Positions 10,621 through 22,479 of a stretch of 64,000 bases of DNA are shown piece after piece (positions within the stretch are counted from its first letter, which is position 1; each line of letters begins with the position of its first letter). Source of the DNA: Galaxea fascicularis (taxonomy: Eukaryota; Cnidaria; Anthozoa; Scleractinia; Euphylliidae); assembly GCA_948470475.1 (NCBI GenBank), contig OX419345.1, forward strand, positions 21,106,859-21,170,858, in the 5' to 3' direction. The translations under genes were made by a program, and so were the position numbers. Below the pieces are notes generated by a model. That model had not been told where the DNA came from, searched no databases, and saw nothing but the letters and a program-made list of their open reading frames with translations.

Positions 10621-13275
10621 GTTCTTGGAAGCATTTAGACATGATTTCTAGCTTGCTTTTTAAAGTAGGCAAAGTTTAAGCCAAATTCAAAATTTGACTC
10701 AAAAGCATGTGGTCCCCCCTTTGGGTTTTGGTCAAAATTTCAACTTTGCTAAAATCTTGCACACAGCTCAAATAAGAATAGAAATCAAGTTTGCGGAGTT
10801 CTTGGAAGCATTTAGATATGATTTCTACGTTGCTTTTTCAAGTAGGCAAAGTTTAAGCCAAATTGAAAATTTGACTCAAAAGCATGTGGTCCCCCCTTTG
10901 GGTTTTGGTCAAAATTTCAACTTTGCTAAAATCTTGCACACAGCTCAAATAAGAATAGAAATCAAGTTTGCGGAGTTCTTGGAAGCATTTAGACATGATT
11001 TCTAGCTTGCTTTTTAAAGTAGGCAAAGTTTAAGCCAAATTCAAAATTTGACTCAAAAGCATGTGGTCCCCCCTTTGGGTTTTGGTCAAAATTTCAACTT
11101 TGCTAAAATCTTGCACACAGCTCAAATAAGAATAGAAATCAAGTTTGCGGAGTTCTTGGAAGCATTTAGATATGATTTCTACGTTGCTTTTTCAAGTAGG
11201 CAAAGTTTAAGCCAAATTCAAAATTTGACTCAAAAGCATGTGGTCCCCCCTTTGGGTTTTGGTCAAAATTTCAACTTTGCTAAAATCTTGCACACAGCTC
11301 AAATAAGAATAGAAATCAAGTTTGCGGAGTTCTTGGAAGCATTTAGACATGATTTCTAGGTTGCTTTTTCAAGTAGGCAAAGTTTAAGCCAAATTCAAAA
11401 TTTGACTCAAAAGCATGTGGTCCCCCCTTTGGGTTTTGGTCAAAATTTCAACTTTGCTAAAATCTTGCAGACAGCTCAAATAAGAATAGAAATCAAGTTT
11501 GCGGAGTTCTTGGAAGCATTTAGACATGATTTCTAGGTTGCTTTTTCAAGTAGGCAAAGTTTAAGCCAAATTGAAAATTTGTTTCAAAAGCATGTGGTCC
11601 CCCCTTTGGGTTTTGGTCAAAATTTCAACTTTGCTAAAATCTTGCAGACAGCTCAAATAAGAATAGAAATCAAGTTTGCGGAGTTCTTGGAAGCATTTAG
11701 ACATGATTTCTAGGTTGCTTTTTCAAGTAGGCAAAGTTTAAGCCAAATTCAAAATTTGACTCAAAAGCATGTGGTCCCCCCTTTGGGTTTTGGTCAAAAT
11801 TTCAACTTTGCTAAAATCTTGGACACAGCTCAAATAAGAATAGAAATCAAGTTTGCGGAGTTCTTGGAAGCATTTAGACATGATTTCTAGGTTCCTTTTT
11901 TAAGTAGGCAAAGTTTAAGCCAAATTCAAAATTTGACTCAAAAGCATGTGGTCCCCCCTTTGGGTTTTGGTCAAAATTTCAACTTTGCTAAAATCTTGGA
12001 CACAGCTCAAATAAGAATAGAAATCAAGTTTGCGGAGTTCTTGGAAGCATTTAGATATGATTTCTACGTTGCTTTTTCAAGTAGGCAAAGTTTAAGCCAA
12101 ATTCAAAATTTGACTCAAAAGCATGTGGTCCCCCCTTTGGGTTTTGGTCAAAATTTCAACTTTGCTAAAATCTTGCACACACCACAAATAAGAATAGAAA
12201 TCAAGTTTGCGGAGTTCTTGGAAGCATTTAGAGATGATTTCTAGCTTCCTTTTTCAAGTAGGCAAAGTTTAAGCCAAATTCAAAATTTGACTCAAAAGCA
12301 TGTGGTCCCCCCTTTGGGTTTTGGTCAAAATTTCAACTTTGCTAAAATCTTGCACACAGCTCAAATAAGAATAGAAATCAAGTTTGCGGAGTTCTTGGAA
12401 GCATTTAGACATGATTTCTAGGTTGCTTTTTCAAGTAGGCAAAGTTTAAGCCAAATTCAAAATTTGACTCAAAAGCATGTGGTCCCCCCTTTGGGTTTTG
12501 GTCAAAATTTCAACTTTGCTAAAATCTTGGACACAGCTCAAATAAGAATAGAAATCAAGTTTGCGGAGTTCTTGGAAGCATTTAGACATGATTTCTAGGT
12601 TGCTTTTTCAAGTAGGCAAAGTTTAAGCCAAATTCAAAATTTGACTCAAAAGCATGTGGTCCCCCCTTTGGGTTTTGGTCAAAATTTCAACTTTGCTAAA
12701 ATCTTGCACACAGCTCAAATAAGAATAGAAATCAAGTTTGCGGAGTTCTTGGAAGCATTTAGACATGATTTCTAGGTTGCTTTTTCAAGTAGGCAAAGTT
12801 TAAGCCAAATTCAAAATTTGACTCAAAAGCATGTGGTCCCCCCTTTGGGTTTTGGTCAAAATTTCAACTTTGCTAAAATCTTGCACACAGCTCAAATAAG
12901 AATAGAAATCAAGTTTGCGGAGTTCTTGGAAGCATTTAGACATGATTTCTAGGTTGCTTTTTCAAGTAGGCAAAGTTTAAGCCAAATTCAAAATTTGACT
13001 CAAAAGGATGTGGTCCCCCCTTTGGGTTTTGGTCAAAATTTCAACTTTGCTAAAATCTTGGACACAGCTCAAATAAGAATAGAAATCAAGTTTGCGGAGT
13101 TCTTGGAAGCATTTAGACATGATTTCTAGGTTGCTTTTTCAAGTAGGCAAAGTTTAAGCCAAATTCAAAATTTGACTCAAAAGCATGTGGTCCCCCCTTT
13201 GGGTTTTGGTCAAAATTTCAACTTTGCTAAAATCTTGCACACAGCTCAAATAAGAATAGAAATCAAGTTTGCGGA
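10621..13275 (+). repeat. HOR family copy 2 (15 monomers, shortest)
   Basis: This has the same order of marked monomers as copy 1, without three of them. The TTGTTTC monomer is at 11506, GGTTCCTTTTTTAAG at 11860, ACACACCACAAA in the monomer at 12037, GAGATG at 12214, and AAAAGGATG at 12922. It spans 2,655 bp, exactly 15 x 177. The same rare variants in the same order imply duplication by unequal exchange. Which copy is ancestral cannot be read from the sequence. Confidence 0.87.
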
Positions 13276-16200
13276 GTTCTTGGAAGCATTTAGACATGAT
13301 TTCTAGCTTGCTTTTTAAAGTAGGCAAAGTTTAAGCCAAATTCAAAATTTGACTCAAAAGCATGTGGTCCCCCCTTTGGGTTTTGGTCAAAATTTCAACT
13401 TTGCTAAAATCTTGCACACAGCTCAAATAAGAATAGAAATCAAGTTTGCGGAGTTCTTGGAAGCATTTAGATATGATTTCTACGTTGCTTTTTCAAGTAG
13501 GCAAAGTTTAAGCCAAATTGAAAATTTGACTCAAAAGCATGTGGTCCCCCCTTTGGGTTTTGGTCAAAATTTCAACTTTGCTAAAATCTTGCACACAGCT
13601 CAAATAAGAATAGAAATCAAGTTTGCGGAGTTCTTGGAAGCATTTAGACATGATTTCTAGCTTGCTTTTTAAAGTAGGCAAAGTTTAAGCCAAATTCAAA
13701 ATTTGACTCAAAAGCATGTGGTCCCCCCTTTGGGTTTTGGTCAAAATTTCAACTTTGCTAAAATCTTGCACACAGCTCAAATAAGAATAGAAATCAAGTT
13801 TGCGGAGTTCTTGGAAGCATTTAGATATGATTTCTACGTTGCTTTTTCAAGTAGGCAAAGTTTAAGCCAAATTCAAAATTTGACTCAAAAGCATGTGGTC
13901 CCCCCTTTGGGTTTTGGTCAAAATTTCAACTTTGCTAAAATCTTGCACACAGCTCAAATAAGAATAGAAATCAAGTTTGCGGAGTTCTTGGAAGCATTTA
14001 GACATGATTTCTAGGTTGCTTTTTCAAGTAGGCAAAGTTTAAGCCAAATTCAAAATTTGACTCAAAAGCATGTGGTCCCCCCTTTGGGTTTTGGTCAAAA
14101 TTTCAACTTTGCTAAAATCTTGCAGACAGCTCAAATAAGAATAGAAATCAAGTTTGCGGAGTTCTTGGAAGCATTTAGACATGATTTCTAGGTTGCTTTT
14201 TCAAGTAGGCAAAGTTTAAGCCAAATTGAAAATTTGTTTCAAAAGCATGTGGTCCCCCCTTTGGGTTTTGGTCAAAATTTCAACTTTGCTAAAATCTTGC
14301 AGACAGCTCAAATAAGAATAGAAATCAAGTTTGCGGAGTTCTTGGAAGCATTTAGACATGATTTCTAGGTTCCTTTTTCAAGTAGGCAAAGTTTAAGCCA
14401 AATTCAAAATTTGACTCAAAAGGATGTGGTCCCCCCTTTGGGTTTTGGTCAAAATTTCAACTTTGCTAAAATCTTGGACACAGCTCAAATAAGAATAGAA
14501 ATCAAGTTTGCGGAGTTCTTGGAAGCATTTAGACATGATTTCTAGGTTGCTTTTTCAAGTAGGCAAAGTTTAAGCCAAATTCAAAATTTGACTCAAAAGC
14601 ATGTGGTCCCCCCTTTGGGTTTTGGTCAAAATTTCAACTTTGCTAAAATCTTGGACACAGCTCAAATAAGAATAGAAATCAAGTTTGCGGAGTTCTTGGA
14701 AGCATTTAGACATGATTTCTAGGTTGCTTTTTCAAGTAGGCAAAGTTTAAGCCAAATTCAAAATTTGACTCAAAAGCATGTGGTCCCCCCTTTGGGTTTT
14801 GGTCAAAATTTCAACTTTGCTAAAATCTTGGACACAGCTCAAATAAGAATAGAAATCAAGTTTGCGGAGTTCTTGGAAGCATTTAGACATGATTTCTAGG
14901 TTCCTTTTTTAAGTAGGCAAAGTTTAAGCCAAATTCAAAATTTGACTCAAAAGCATGTGGTCCCCCCTTTGGGTTTTGGTCAAAATTTCAACTTTGCTAA
15001 AATCTTGGACACAGCTCAAATAAGAATAGAAATCAAGTTTGCGGAGTTCTTGGAAGCATTTAGATATGATTTCTACGTTGCTTTTTCAAGTAGGCAAAGT
15101 TTAAGCCAAATTCAAAATTTGACTCAAAAGCATGTGGTCCCCCCTTTGGGTTTTGGTCAAAATTTCAACTTTGCTAAAATCTTGCACACACCACAAATAA
15201 GAATAGAAATCAAGTTTGCGGAGTTCTTGGAAGCATTTAGAGATGATTTCTAGCTTCCTTTTTCAAGTAGGCAAAGTTTAAGCCAAATTCAAAATTTGAC
15301 TCAAAAGCATGTGGTCCCCCCTTTGGGTTTTGGTCAAAATTTCAACTTTGCTAAAATCTTGCACACAGCTCAAATAAGAATAGAAATCAAGTTTGCGGAG
15401 TTCTTGGAAGCATTTAGACATGATTTCTAGGTTGCTTTTTCAAGTAGGCAAAGTTTAAGCCAAATTCAAAATTTGACTCAAAAGCATGTGGTCCCCCCTT
15501 TGGGTTTTGGTCAAAATTTCAACTTTGCTAAAATCTTGGACACAGCTCAAATAAGAATAGAAATCAAGTTTGCGGAGTTCTTGGAAGCATTTAGACATGA
15601 TTTCTAGGTTGCTTTTTCAAGTAGGCAAAGTTTAAGCCAAATTCAAAATTTGACTCAAAAGCATGTGGTCCCCCCTTTGGGTTTTGGTCAAAATTTCAAC
15701 TTTGCTAAAATCTTGCACACAGCTCAAATAAGAATAGAAATCAAGTTTGCGGAGTTCTTGGAAGCATTTAGACATGATTTCTAGGTTGCTTTTTCAAGTA
15801 GGCAAAGTTTAAGCCAAATTCAAAATTTGACTCAAAAGCATGTGGTCCCCCCTTTGGGTTTTGGTCAAAATTTCAACTTTGCTAAAATCTTGCACACAGC
15901 TCAAATAAGAATAGAAATCAAGTTTGCGGAGTTCTTGGAAGCATTTAGACATGATTTCTAGGTTCCTTTTTCAAGTAGGCAAAGTTTAAGCCAAATTCAA
16001 AATTTGACTCAAAAGGATGTGGTCCCCCCTTTGGGTTTTGGTCAAAATTTCAACTTTGCTAAAATCTTGGACACAGCTCAAATAAGAATAGAAATCAAGT
16101 TTGCGGAGTTCTTGGAAGCATTTAGACATGATTTCTAGGTTGCTTTTTCAAGTAGGCAAAGTTTAAGCCAAATTCAAAATTTGACTCAAAAGCATGTGGT

Positions 16201-16284
16201 CCCCCCTTTGGGTTTTGGTCAAAATTTCAACTTTGCTAAAATCTTGCACACAGCTCAAATAAGAATAGAAATCAAGTTTGCGGA
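13276..16284 (+). repeat. HOR family copy 3 (17 monomers)
   Basis: Copy 3 follows copy 2 directly and repeats its order, with two extra monomers before the GGTTCCTTTTTTAAG unit (monomers at 14338-14868 stand where copy 2 has one). Diagnostic units: TTGTTTC at 14161, GGTTCCTTTTTTAAG at 14869, ACACACCACAAA at 15046, GAGATG at 15223, AAAAGGATG at 15931. The last one carries GGTTCC where copies 1 and 2 have GGTTGC. The span is 3,009 bp, exactly 17 x 177. Confidence 0.86.
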
Positions 16285-19200
16285 GTTCTTGGAAGCATTT
16301 AGACATGATTTCTAGCTTGCTTTTTAAAGTAGGCAAAGTTTAAGCCAAATTCAAAATTTGACTCAAAAGCATGTGGTCCCCCCTTTGGGTTTTGGTCAAA
16401 ATTTCAACTTTGCTAAAATCTTGCACACAGCTCAAATAAGAATAGAAATCAAGTTTGCGGAGTTCTTGGAAGCATTTAGATATGATTTCTACGTTGCTTT
16501 TTCAAGTAGGCAAAGTTTAAGCCAAATTGAAAATTTGACTCAAAAGCATGTGGTCCCCCCTTTGGGTTTTGGTCAAAATTTCAACTTTGCTAAAATCTTG
16601 CACACAGCTCAAATAAGAATAGAAATCAAGTTTGCGGAGTTCTTGGAAGCATTTAGACATGATTTCTAGCTTGCTTTTTAAAGTAGGCAAAGTTTAAGCC
16701 AAATTCAAAATTTGACTCAAAAGCATGTGGTCCCCCCTTTGGGTTTTGGTCAAAATTTCAACTTTGCTAAAATCTTGCACACAGCTCAAATAAGAATAGA
16801 AATCAAGTTTTCGGAGTTCTTGGAAGCATTTAGATATGATTTCTACGTTGCTTTTTCAAGTAGGCAAAGTTTAAGCCAAATTCAAAATTTGACTCAAAAG
16901 CATGTGGTCCCCCCTTTGGGTTTTGGTCAAAATTTCAACTTTGCTAAAATCTTGCACACAGCTCAAATAAGAATAGAAATCAAGTTTGCGGAGTTCTTGG
17001 AAGCATTTAGACATGATTTCTAGCTTCCTTTTTCAAGTAGGCAAAGTTTAAGCCAAATTCAAAATTTGACTCAAAAGGATGTGGTCCCCCCTTTGGGTTT
17101 TGGTCAAAATTTCAACTTTGCTAAAATCTTGGACACAGCTCAAATAAGAATAGAAATCAAGTTTGCGGAGTTCTTGGAAGCATTTAGACATGATTTCTAG
17201 GTTCCTTTTTCAAGTAGGCAAAGTTTAAGCCAAATTCAAAATTTGACTCAAAAGCATGTGGTCCCCCCTTTGGGTTTTGGTCAAAATTTCAACTTTGCTA
17301 AAATCTTGCACACAGCTCAAATAAGAATAGAAATCAAGTTTGCGGAGTTCTTGGAAGCATTTAGACATGATTTCTAGGTTGCTTTTTCAAGTAGGCAAAG
17401 TTTAAGCCAAATTCAAAATTTGACTCAAAAGCATGTGGTCCCCCCTTTGGGTTTTGGTCAAAATTTCAACTTTGCTAAAATCTTGCACACAGCTCAAATA
17501 AGAATAGAAATCAAAATTGCGGAGTTCTTGGAAGCATTTAGACATGATTTCTAGCTTGCTTTTTCAAGTAGGCAAAGTTTAAGCCAAATTCAAAATTTGT
17601 TTCAAAAGCATGTGGTCCCCCCTTTGGGTTTTGGTCAAAATTTCAACTTTGCTAAAATCTTGCAGACAGCTCAAATAAGAATAGAAATCAAGTTTGCGGA
17701 GTTCTTGGAAGCATTTAGACATGATTTCTAGGTTCCTTTTTCAAGTAGGCAAAGTTTAAGCCAAATTCAAAATTTGAATCAAAAGGATGTGGTCCCCCCT
17801 TTGGGTTTTGGTCAAAATTTCAACTTTGCTAAAATCTTGGACACAGCTCAAATAAGAATAGAAATCAAGTTTGCGGAGTTCTTGGAAGCATTTAGACATG
17901 ATTTCTAGGTTGCTTTTTCAAGTAGGCAAAGTTTAAGCCAAATTCAAAATTTGACTCAAAAGCATGTGGTCCCCCCTTTGGGTTTTGGTCAAAATTTCAA
18001 CTTTGCTAAAATCTTGCACACAGCTCAAATAAGAATAGAAATCAAGTTTGCGGAGTTCTTGGAAGCATTTAGACATGATTTCTAGGTTGCTTTTTCAAGT
18101 AGGCAAAGTTTAAGCCAAATTCAAAATTTGACTCAAAAGCATGTGGTCCCCCCTTTGGGTTTTGGTCAAAATTTCAACTTTGCTAAAATCTTGCAGACAG
18201 CTCAAATAAGAATAGAAATCAAGTTTGCGGAGTTCTTGGAAGCATTTAGACATGATTTCTAGGTTGCTTTTTCAAGTAGGCAAAGTTTAAGCCAAATTGA
18301 AAATTTGTTTCAAAAGCATGTGGTCCCCCCTTTGGGTTTTGGTCAAAATTTCAACTTTGCTAAAATCTTGCAGACAGCTCAAATAAGAATAGAAATCAAG
18401 TTTGCGGAGTTCTTGGAAGCATTTAGACATGATTTCTAGGTTCCTTTTTCAAGTAGGCAAAGTTTAAGCCAAATTCAAAATTTGACTCAAAAGGATGTGG
18501 TCCCCCCTTTGGGTTTTGGTCAAAATTTCAACTTTGCTAAAATCTTGGACACAGCTCAAATAAGAATAGAAATCAAGTTTGCGGAGTTCTTGGAAGCATT
18601 TAGACATGATTTCTAGGTTCCTTTTTCAAGTAGGCAAAGTTTAAGCCAAATTCAAAATTTGACTCAAAAGCATGTGGTCCCCCCTTTGGGTTTTGGTCAA
18701 AATTTCAACTTTGCTAAAATCTTGCACACAGCTCAAATAAGAATAGAAATCAAGTTTGCGGAGTTCTTGGAAGCATTTAGACATGATTTCTAGGTTGCTT
18801 TTTCAAGTAGGCAAAGTTTAAGCCAAATTCAAAATTTGACTCAAAAGCATGTGGTCCCCCCTTTGGGTTTTGGTCAAAATTTCAACTTTGCTAAAATCTT
18901 GGACACAGCTCAAATAAGAATAGAAATCAAGTTTGCGGAGTTCTTGGAAGCATTTAGACATGATTTCTAGGTTCCTTTTTTAAGTAGGCAAAGTTTAAGC
19001 CAAATTCAAAATTTGACTCAAAAGCATGTGGTCCCCCCTTTGGGTTTTGGTCAAAATTTCAACTTTGCTAAAATCTTGGACACAGCTCAAATAAGAATAG
19101 AAATCAAGTTTGCGGAGTTCTTGGAAGCATTTAGATATGATTTCTACGTTGCTTTTTCAAGTAGGCAAAGTTTAAGCCAAATTCAAAATTTGACTCAAAA

Positions 19201-20001
19201 GCATGTGGTCCCCCCTTTGGGTTTTGGTCAAAATTTCAACTTTGCTAAAATCTTGCACACACCACAAATAAGAATAGAAATCAAGTTTGCGGAGTTCTTG
19301 GAAGCATTTAGACATGATTTCTAGCTTCCTTTTTCAAGTAGGCAAAGTTTAAGCCAAATTCAAAATTTGACTCAAAAGCATGTGGTCCCCCCTTTGGGTT
19401 TTGGTCAAAATTTCAACTTTGCTAAAATCTTGCACACAGCTCAAATAAGAATAGAAATCAAGTTTGCGGAGTTCTTGGAAGCATTTAGACATGATTTCTA
19501 GGTTGCTTTTTCAAGTAGGCAAAGTTTAAGCCAAATTCAAAATTTGACTCAAAAGCATGTGGTCCCCCCTTTGGGTTTTGGTCAAAATTTCAACTTTGCT
19601 AAAATCTTGGACACAGCTCAAATAAGAATAGAAATCAAGTTTGCGGAGTTCTTGGAAGCATTTAGACATGATTTCTAGGTTGCTTTTTCAAGTAGGCAAA
19701 GTTTAAGCCAAATTCAAAATTTGACTCAAAAGCATGTGGTCCCCCCTTTGGGTTTTGGTCAAAATTTCAACTTTGCTAAAATCTTGCACACAGCTCAAAT
19801 AAGAATAGAAATCAAGTTTGCGGAGTTCTTGGAAGCATTTAGACATGATTTCTAGGTTGCTTTTTCAAGTAGGCAAAGTTTAAGCCAAATTCAAAATTTG
19901 ACTCAAAAGCATGTGGTCCCCCCTTTGGGTTTTGGTCAAAATTTCAACTTTGCTAAAATCTTGCACACAGCTCAAATAAGAATAGAAATCAAGTTTGCGG
20001 A
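16285..20001 (+). repeat. HOR family copy 4 (21 monomers, internally expanded)
   Basis: It opens with the same four alternating monomers, then carries six additional monomers (16993-18054) before the CAGACAG/TTGTTTC pair at 18055-18408. These six include a second, altered TTGTTTC monomer at 17524. Next come two GGTTCC monomers, the GGTTCCTTTTTTAAG unit (18940), ACACACCACAAA (19117), and a GCTTCC monomer (19294) that has GACATG where copies 1-3 have GAGATG. After the GGACAC, GCACAC, GCACAC run it passes straight into the CCCTCC module. The six extra monomers look like an internal duplication; that is inferred. Confidence 0.8.
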
Positions 20002-22479
20002 GTTCTTGGAAGCATTTAGACATGATTTCTAGGTTCCTTTTTCAAGTAGGCAAAGTTTAAGCCAAATTCAAAATTTGACTCAAAAGCATGTGGTCCCTCC
20101 TTTGGGTTTTGGTCAAAATTTCAACTTTGCTAAAATCTTGCACACAGCTCAAATAAGAATAGAAATCAAGTTTGCGGAGTTCTTGGAAGCATTTAGACAT
20201 GATTTCTAGGTTGCTTTTTCAAGTAGGCAAAGTTTAAGCCAAATTCAAAATTTGACTCAAAAGCATGTGGTCCCCCCTTTGGGTTTTGGTCAAAATTTCA
20301 ACTTTGCTAAAATCTTGGACACAGCTCAAATAAGAATAGAAATCAAGTTTGCGGAGTTCTTGGAAGCATTTAGACATGATTTCTAGGTTGCTTTTTCAAG
20401 TAGGCAAAGTTTAAGCCAAATTCAAAATTTGACTCAAAAGCATGTGGTCCCCCCTTTGGGTTTTGGTCAAAATTTCAACTTTGCTAAAATCTTGCACACA
20501 GCTCAAATAAGAATAGAAATCAAGTTTGCGGAGTTCTTGGAAGCATTTAGACATGATTTCTAGGTTCCTTTTTCAAGTAGGCAAAGTTTAAGCCAAATTC
20601 AAAATTTGACTCAAAAGCATGTGGTCCCTCCTTTGGGTTTTGGTCAAAATTTCAACTTTGCTAAAATCTTGCACACAGCTCAAATAAGAATAGAAATCAA
20701 GTTTGCGGAGTTCTTGGAAGCATTTAGACATGATTTCTAGGTTGCTTTTTAAAGTAGGCAAAGTTTAAGCCAAATTCAAAATTTGACTCAAAAGCATGTG
20801 GTCCCCCCTTTGGGTTTTGGTCAAAATTTCAACTTTGCTAAAATCTTGGACACAGCTCAAATAAGAATAGAAATCAAGTTTGCGGAGTTCTTGGAAGCAT
20901 TTAGACATGATTTCTAGGTTGCTTTTTCAAGTAGGCAAAGTTTAAGCCAAATTCAAAATTTGACTCAAAAGCATGTGGTCCCCCCTTTGGGTTTTGGTCA
21001 AAATTTCAACTTTGCTAAAATCTTGCACACAGCTCAAATAAGAATAGAAATCAAGTTTGCGGAGTTCTTGGAAGCATTTAGACATGATTTCTAGGTTGCT
21101 TTTTCAAGTAGGCAAAGTTTAAGCCAAATTCAAAATTTGACTCAAAAGCATGTGGTCCCCCCTTTGGGTTTTGGTCAAAATTTCAACTTTGCTAAAATCT
21201 TGCACACAGCTCAAATAAGAATAGAAATCAAGTTTGCGGAGTTCTTGGAAGCATTTAGATATGATTTCTACGTTGCTTTTTCAAGTAGGCAAAGTTTAAG
21301 CCAAATTGAAAATTTGACTCAAAAGCATGTGGTCCCCCCTTTGGGTTTTGGTCAAAATTTCAACTTTGCTAAAATCTTGCACACAGCTCAAATAAGAATA
21401 GAAATCAAGTTTGCGGAGTTCTTGGAAGCATTTAGACATGATTTCTAGCTTGCTTTTTAAAGTAGGCAAAGTTTAAGCCAAATTCAAAATTTGACTCAAA
21501 AGCATGTGGTCCCCCCTTTGGGTTTTGGTCAAAATTTCAACTTTGCTAAAATCTTGGACAAAGCTCAAATAAGAATAGAAATCAAGTTTGCGGAGTTCTT
21601 GGAAGTATTTAGATATGATTTCTACGTTGCTTTTTCAAGTAGGCAAAGTTTAAGCCAAATTGAAAATTTGACTCAAAAGCATGTGGTCCCCCCTTTGGGT
21701 TTTGGTCAAAATTTCAACTTTGCTAAAATCTTGCAGACAGCTCAAATAAGAATAGAAATCAAGTTTGCGGAGTTCTTGGAAGCATTTAGACATGATTTCT
21801 AGCTTGCTTTTTAAAGTAGGCAAAGTTTAAGCCAAATTCAAAATTTGACTCAAAAGCATGTGGTCCCCCCTTTGGGTTTTGGTCAAAATTTCAACTTTGC
21901 TAAAATCTTGGACAAAGCTCAAATAAGAATAGAAATCAAGTTTGCGGAGTTCTTGGAAGCATTTAGATATGATTTCTACGTTGCTTTTTCAAGTAGGCAA
22001 AGTTTAAGCCAAATTCAAAATTTGACTCAAAAGCATGTGGTCCCCCCTTTGGGTTTTGGTCAAAATTTCAACTTTGCTAAAATCTTGCACACAGCTCAAA
22101 TAAGAATAGAAATCAAGTTTGCGGAGTTCTTGGAAGCATTTAGACATGATTTCTAGGTTGCTTTTTAAAGTAGGCAAAGTTTAAGCCAAATTCAAAATTT
22201 GACTCAAAAGCATGTGGTCCCCCCTTTGGGTTTTGGTCAAAATTTCAACTTTGCTAAAATCTTGGACACAGCTCAAATAAGAATAGAAATCAAGTTTGCG
22301 GAGTTCTTGGAAGCATTTAGACATGATTTCTAGGTTGCTTTTTCAAGTAGGCAAAGTTTAAGCCAAATTCAAAATTTGACTCAAAAGCATGTGGTCCCCC
22401 CTTTGGGTTTTGGTCAAAATTTCAACTTTGCTAAAATCTTGCACACAGCTCAAATAAGAATAGAAATCAAGTTTGCGGA
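20002..22479 (+). repeat. CCCTCC module, copy A (14 monomers)
   Basis: Ordered marks: two GGTTCC monomers with GGTCCCTCC (20002 and 20533), GGTTGC..TTTTTAAAG with GGACAC (20710), two plain GCACAC monomers, then alternating TACG and GCTTGC monomers (21241-22125). Two of these have the private GGACAAAGC (near 21556 and 21910). It ends with another GGTTGC..TTTTTAAAG monomer (22126). The order matches 24604-26904, offset 26 monomers (4,602 bp) at the left and 25 monomers (4,425 bp) at the right, so monomers were gained or lost inside. Confidence 0.8.
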
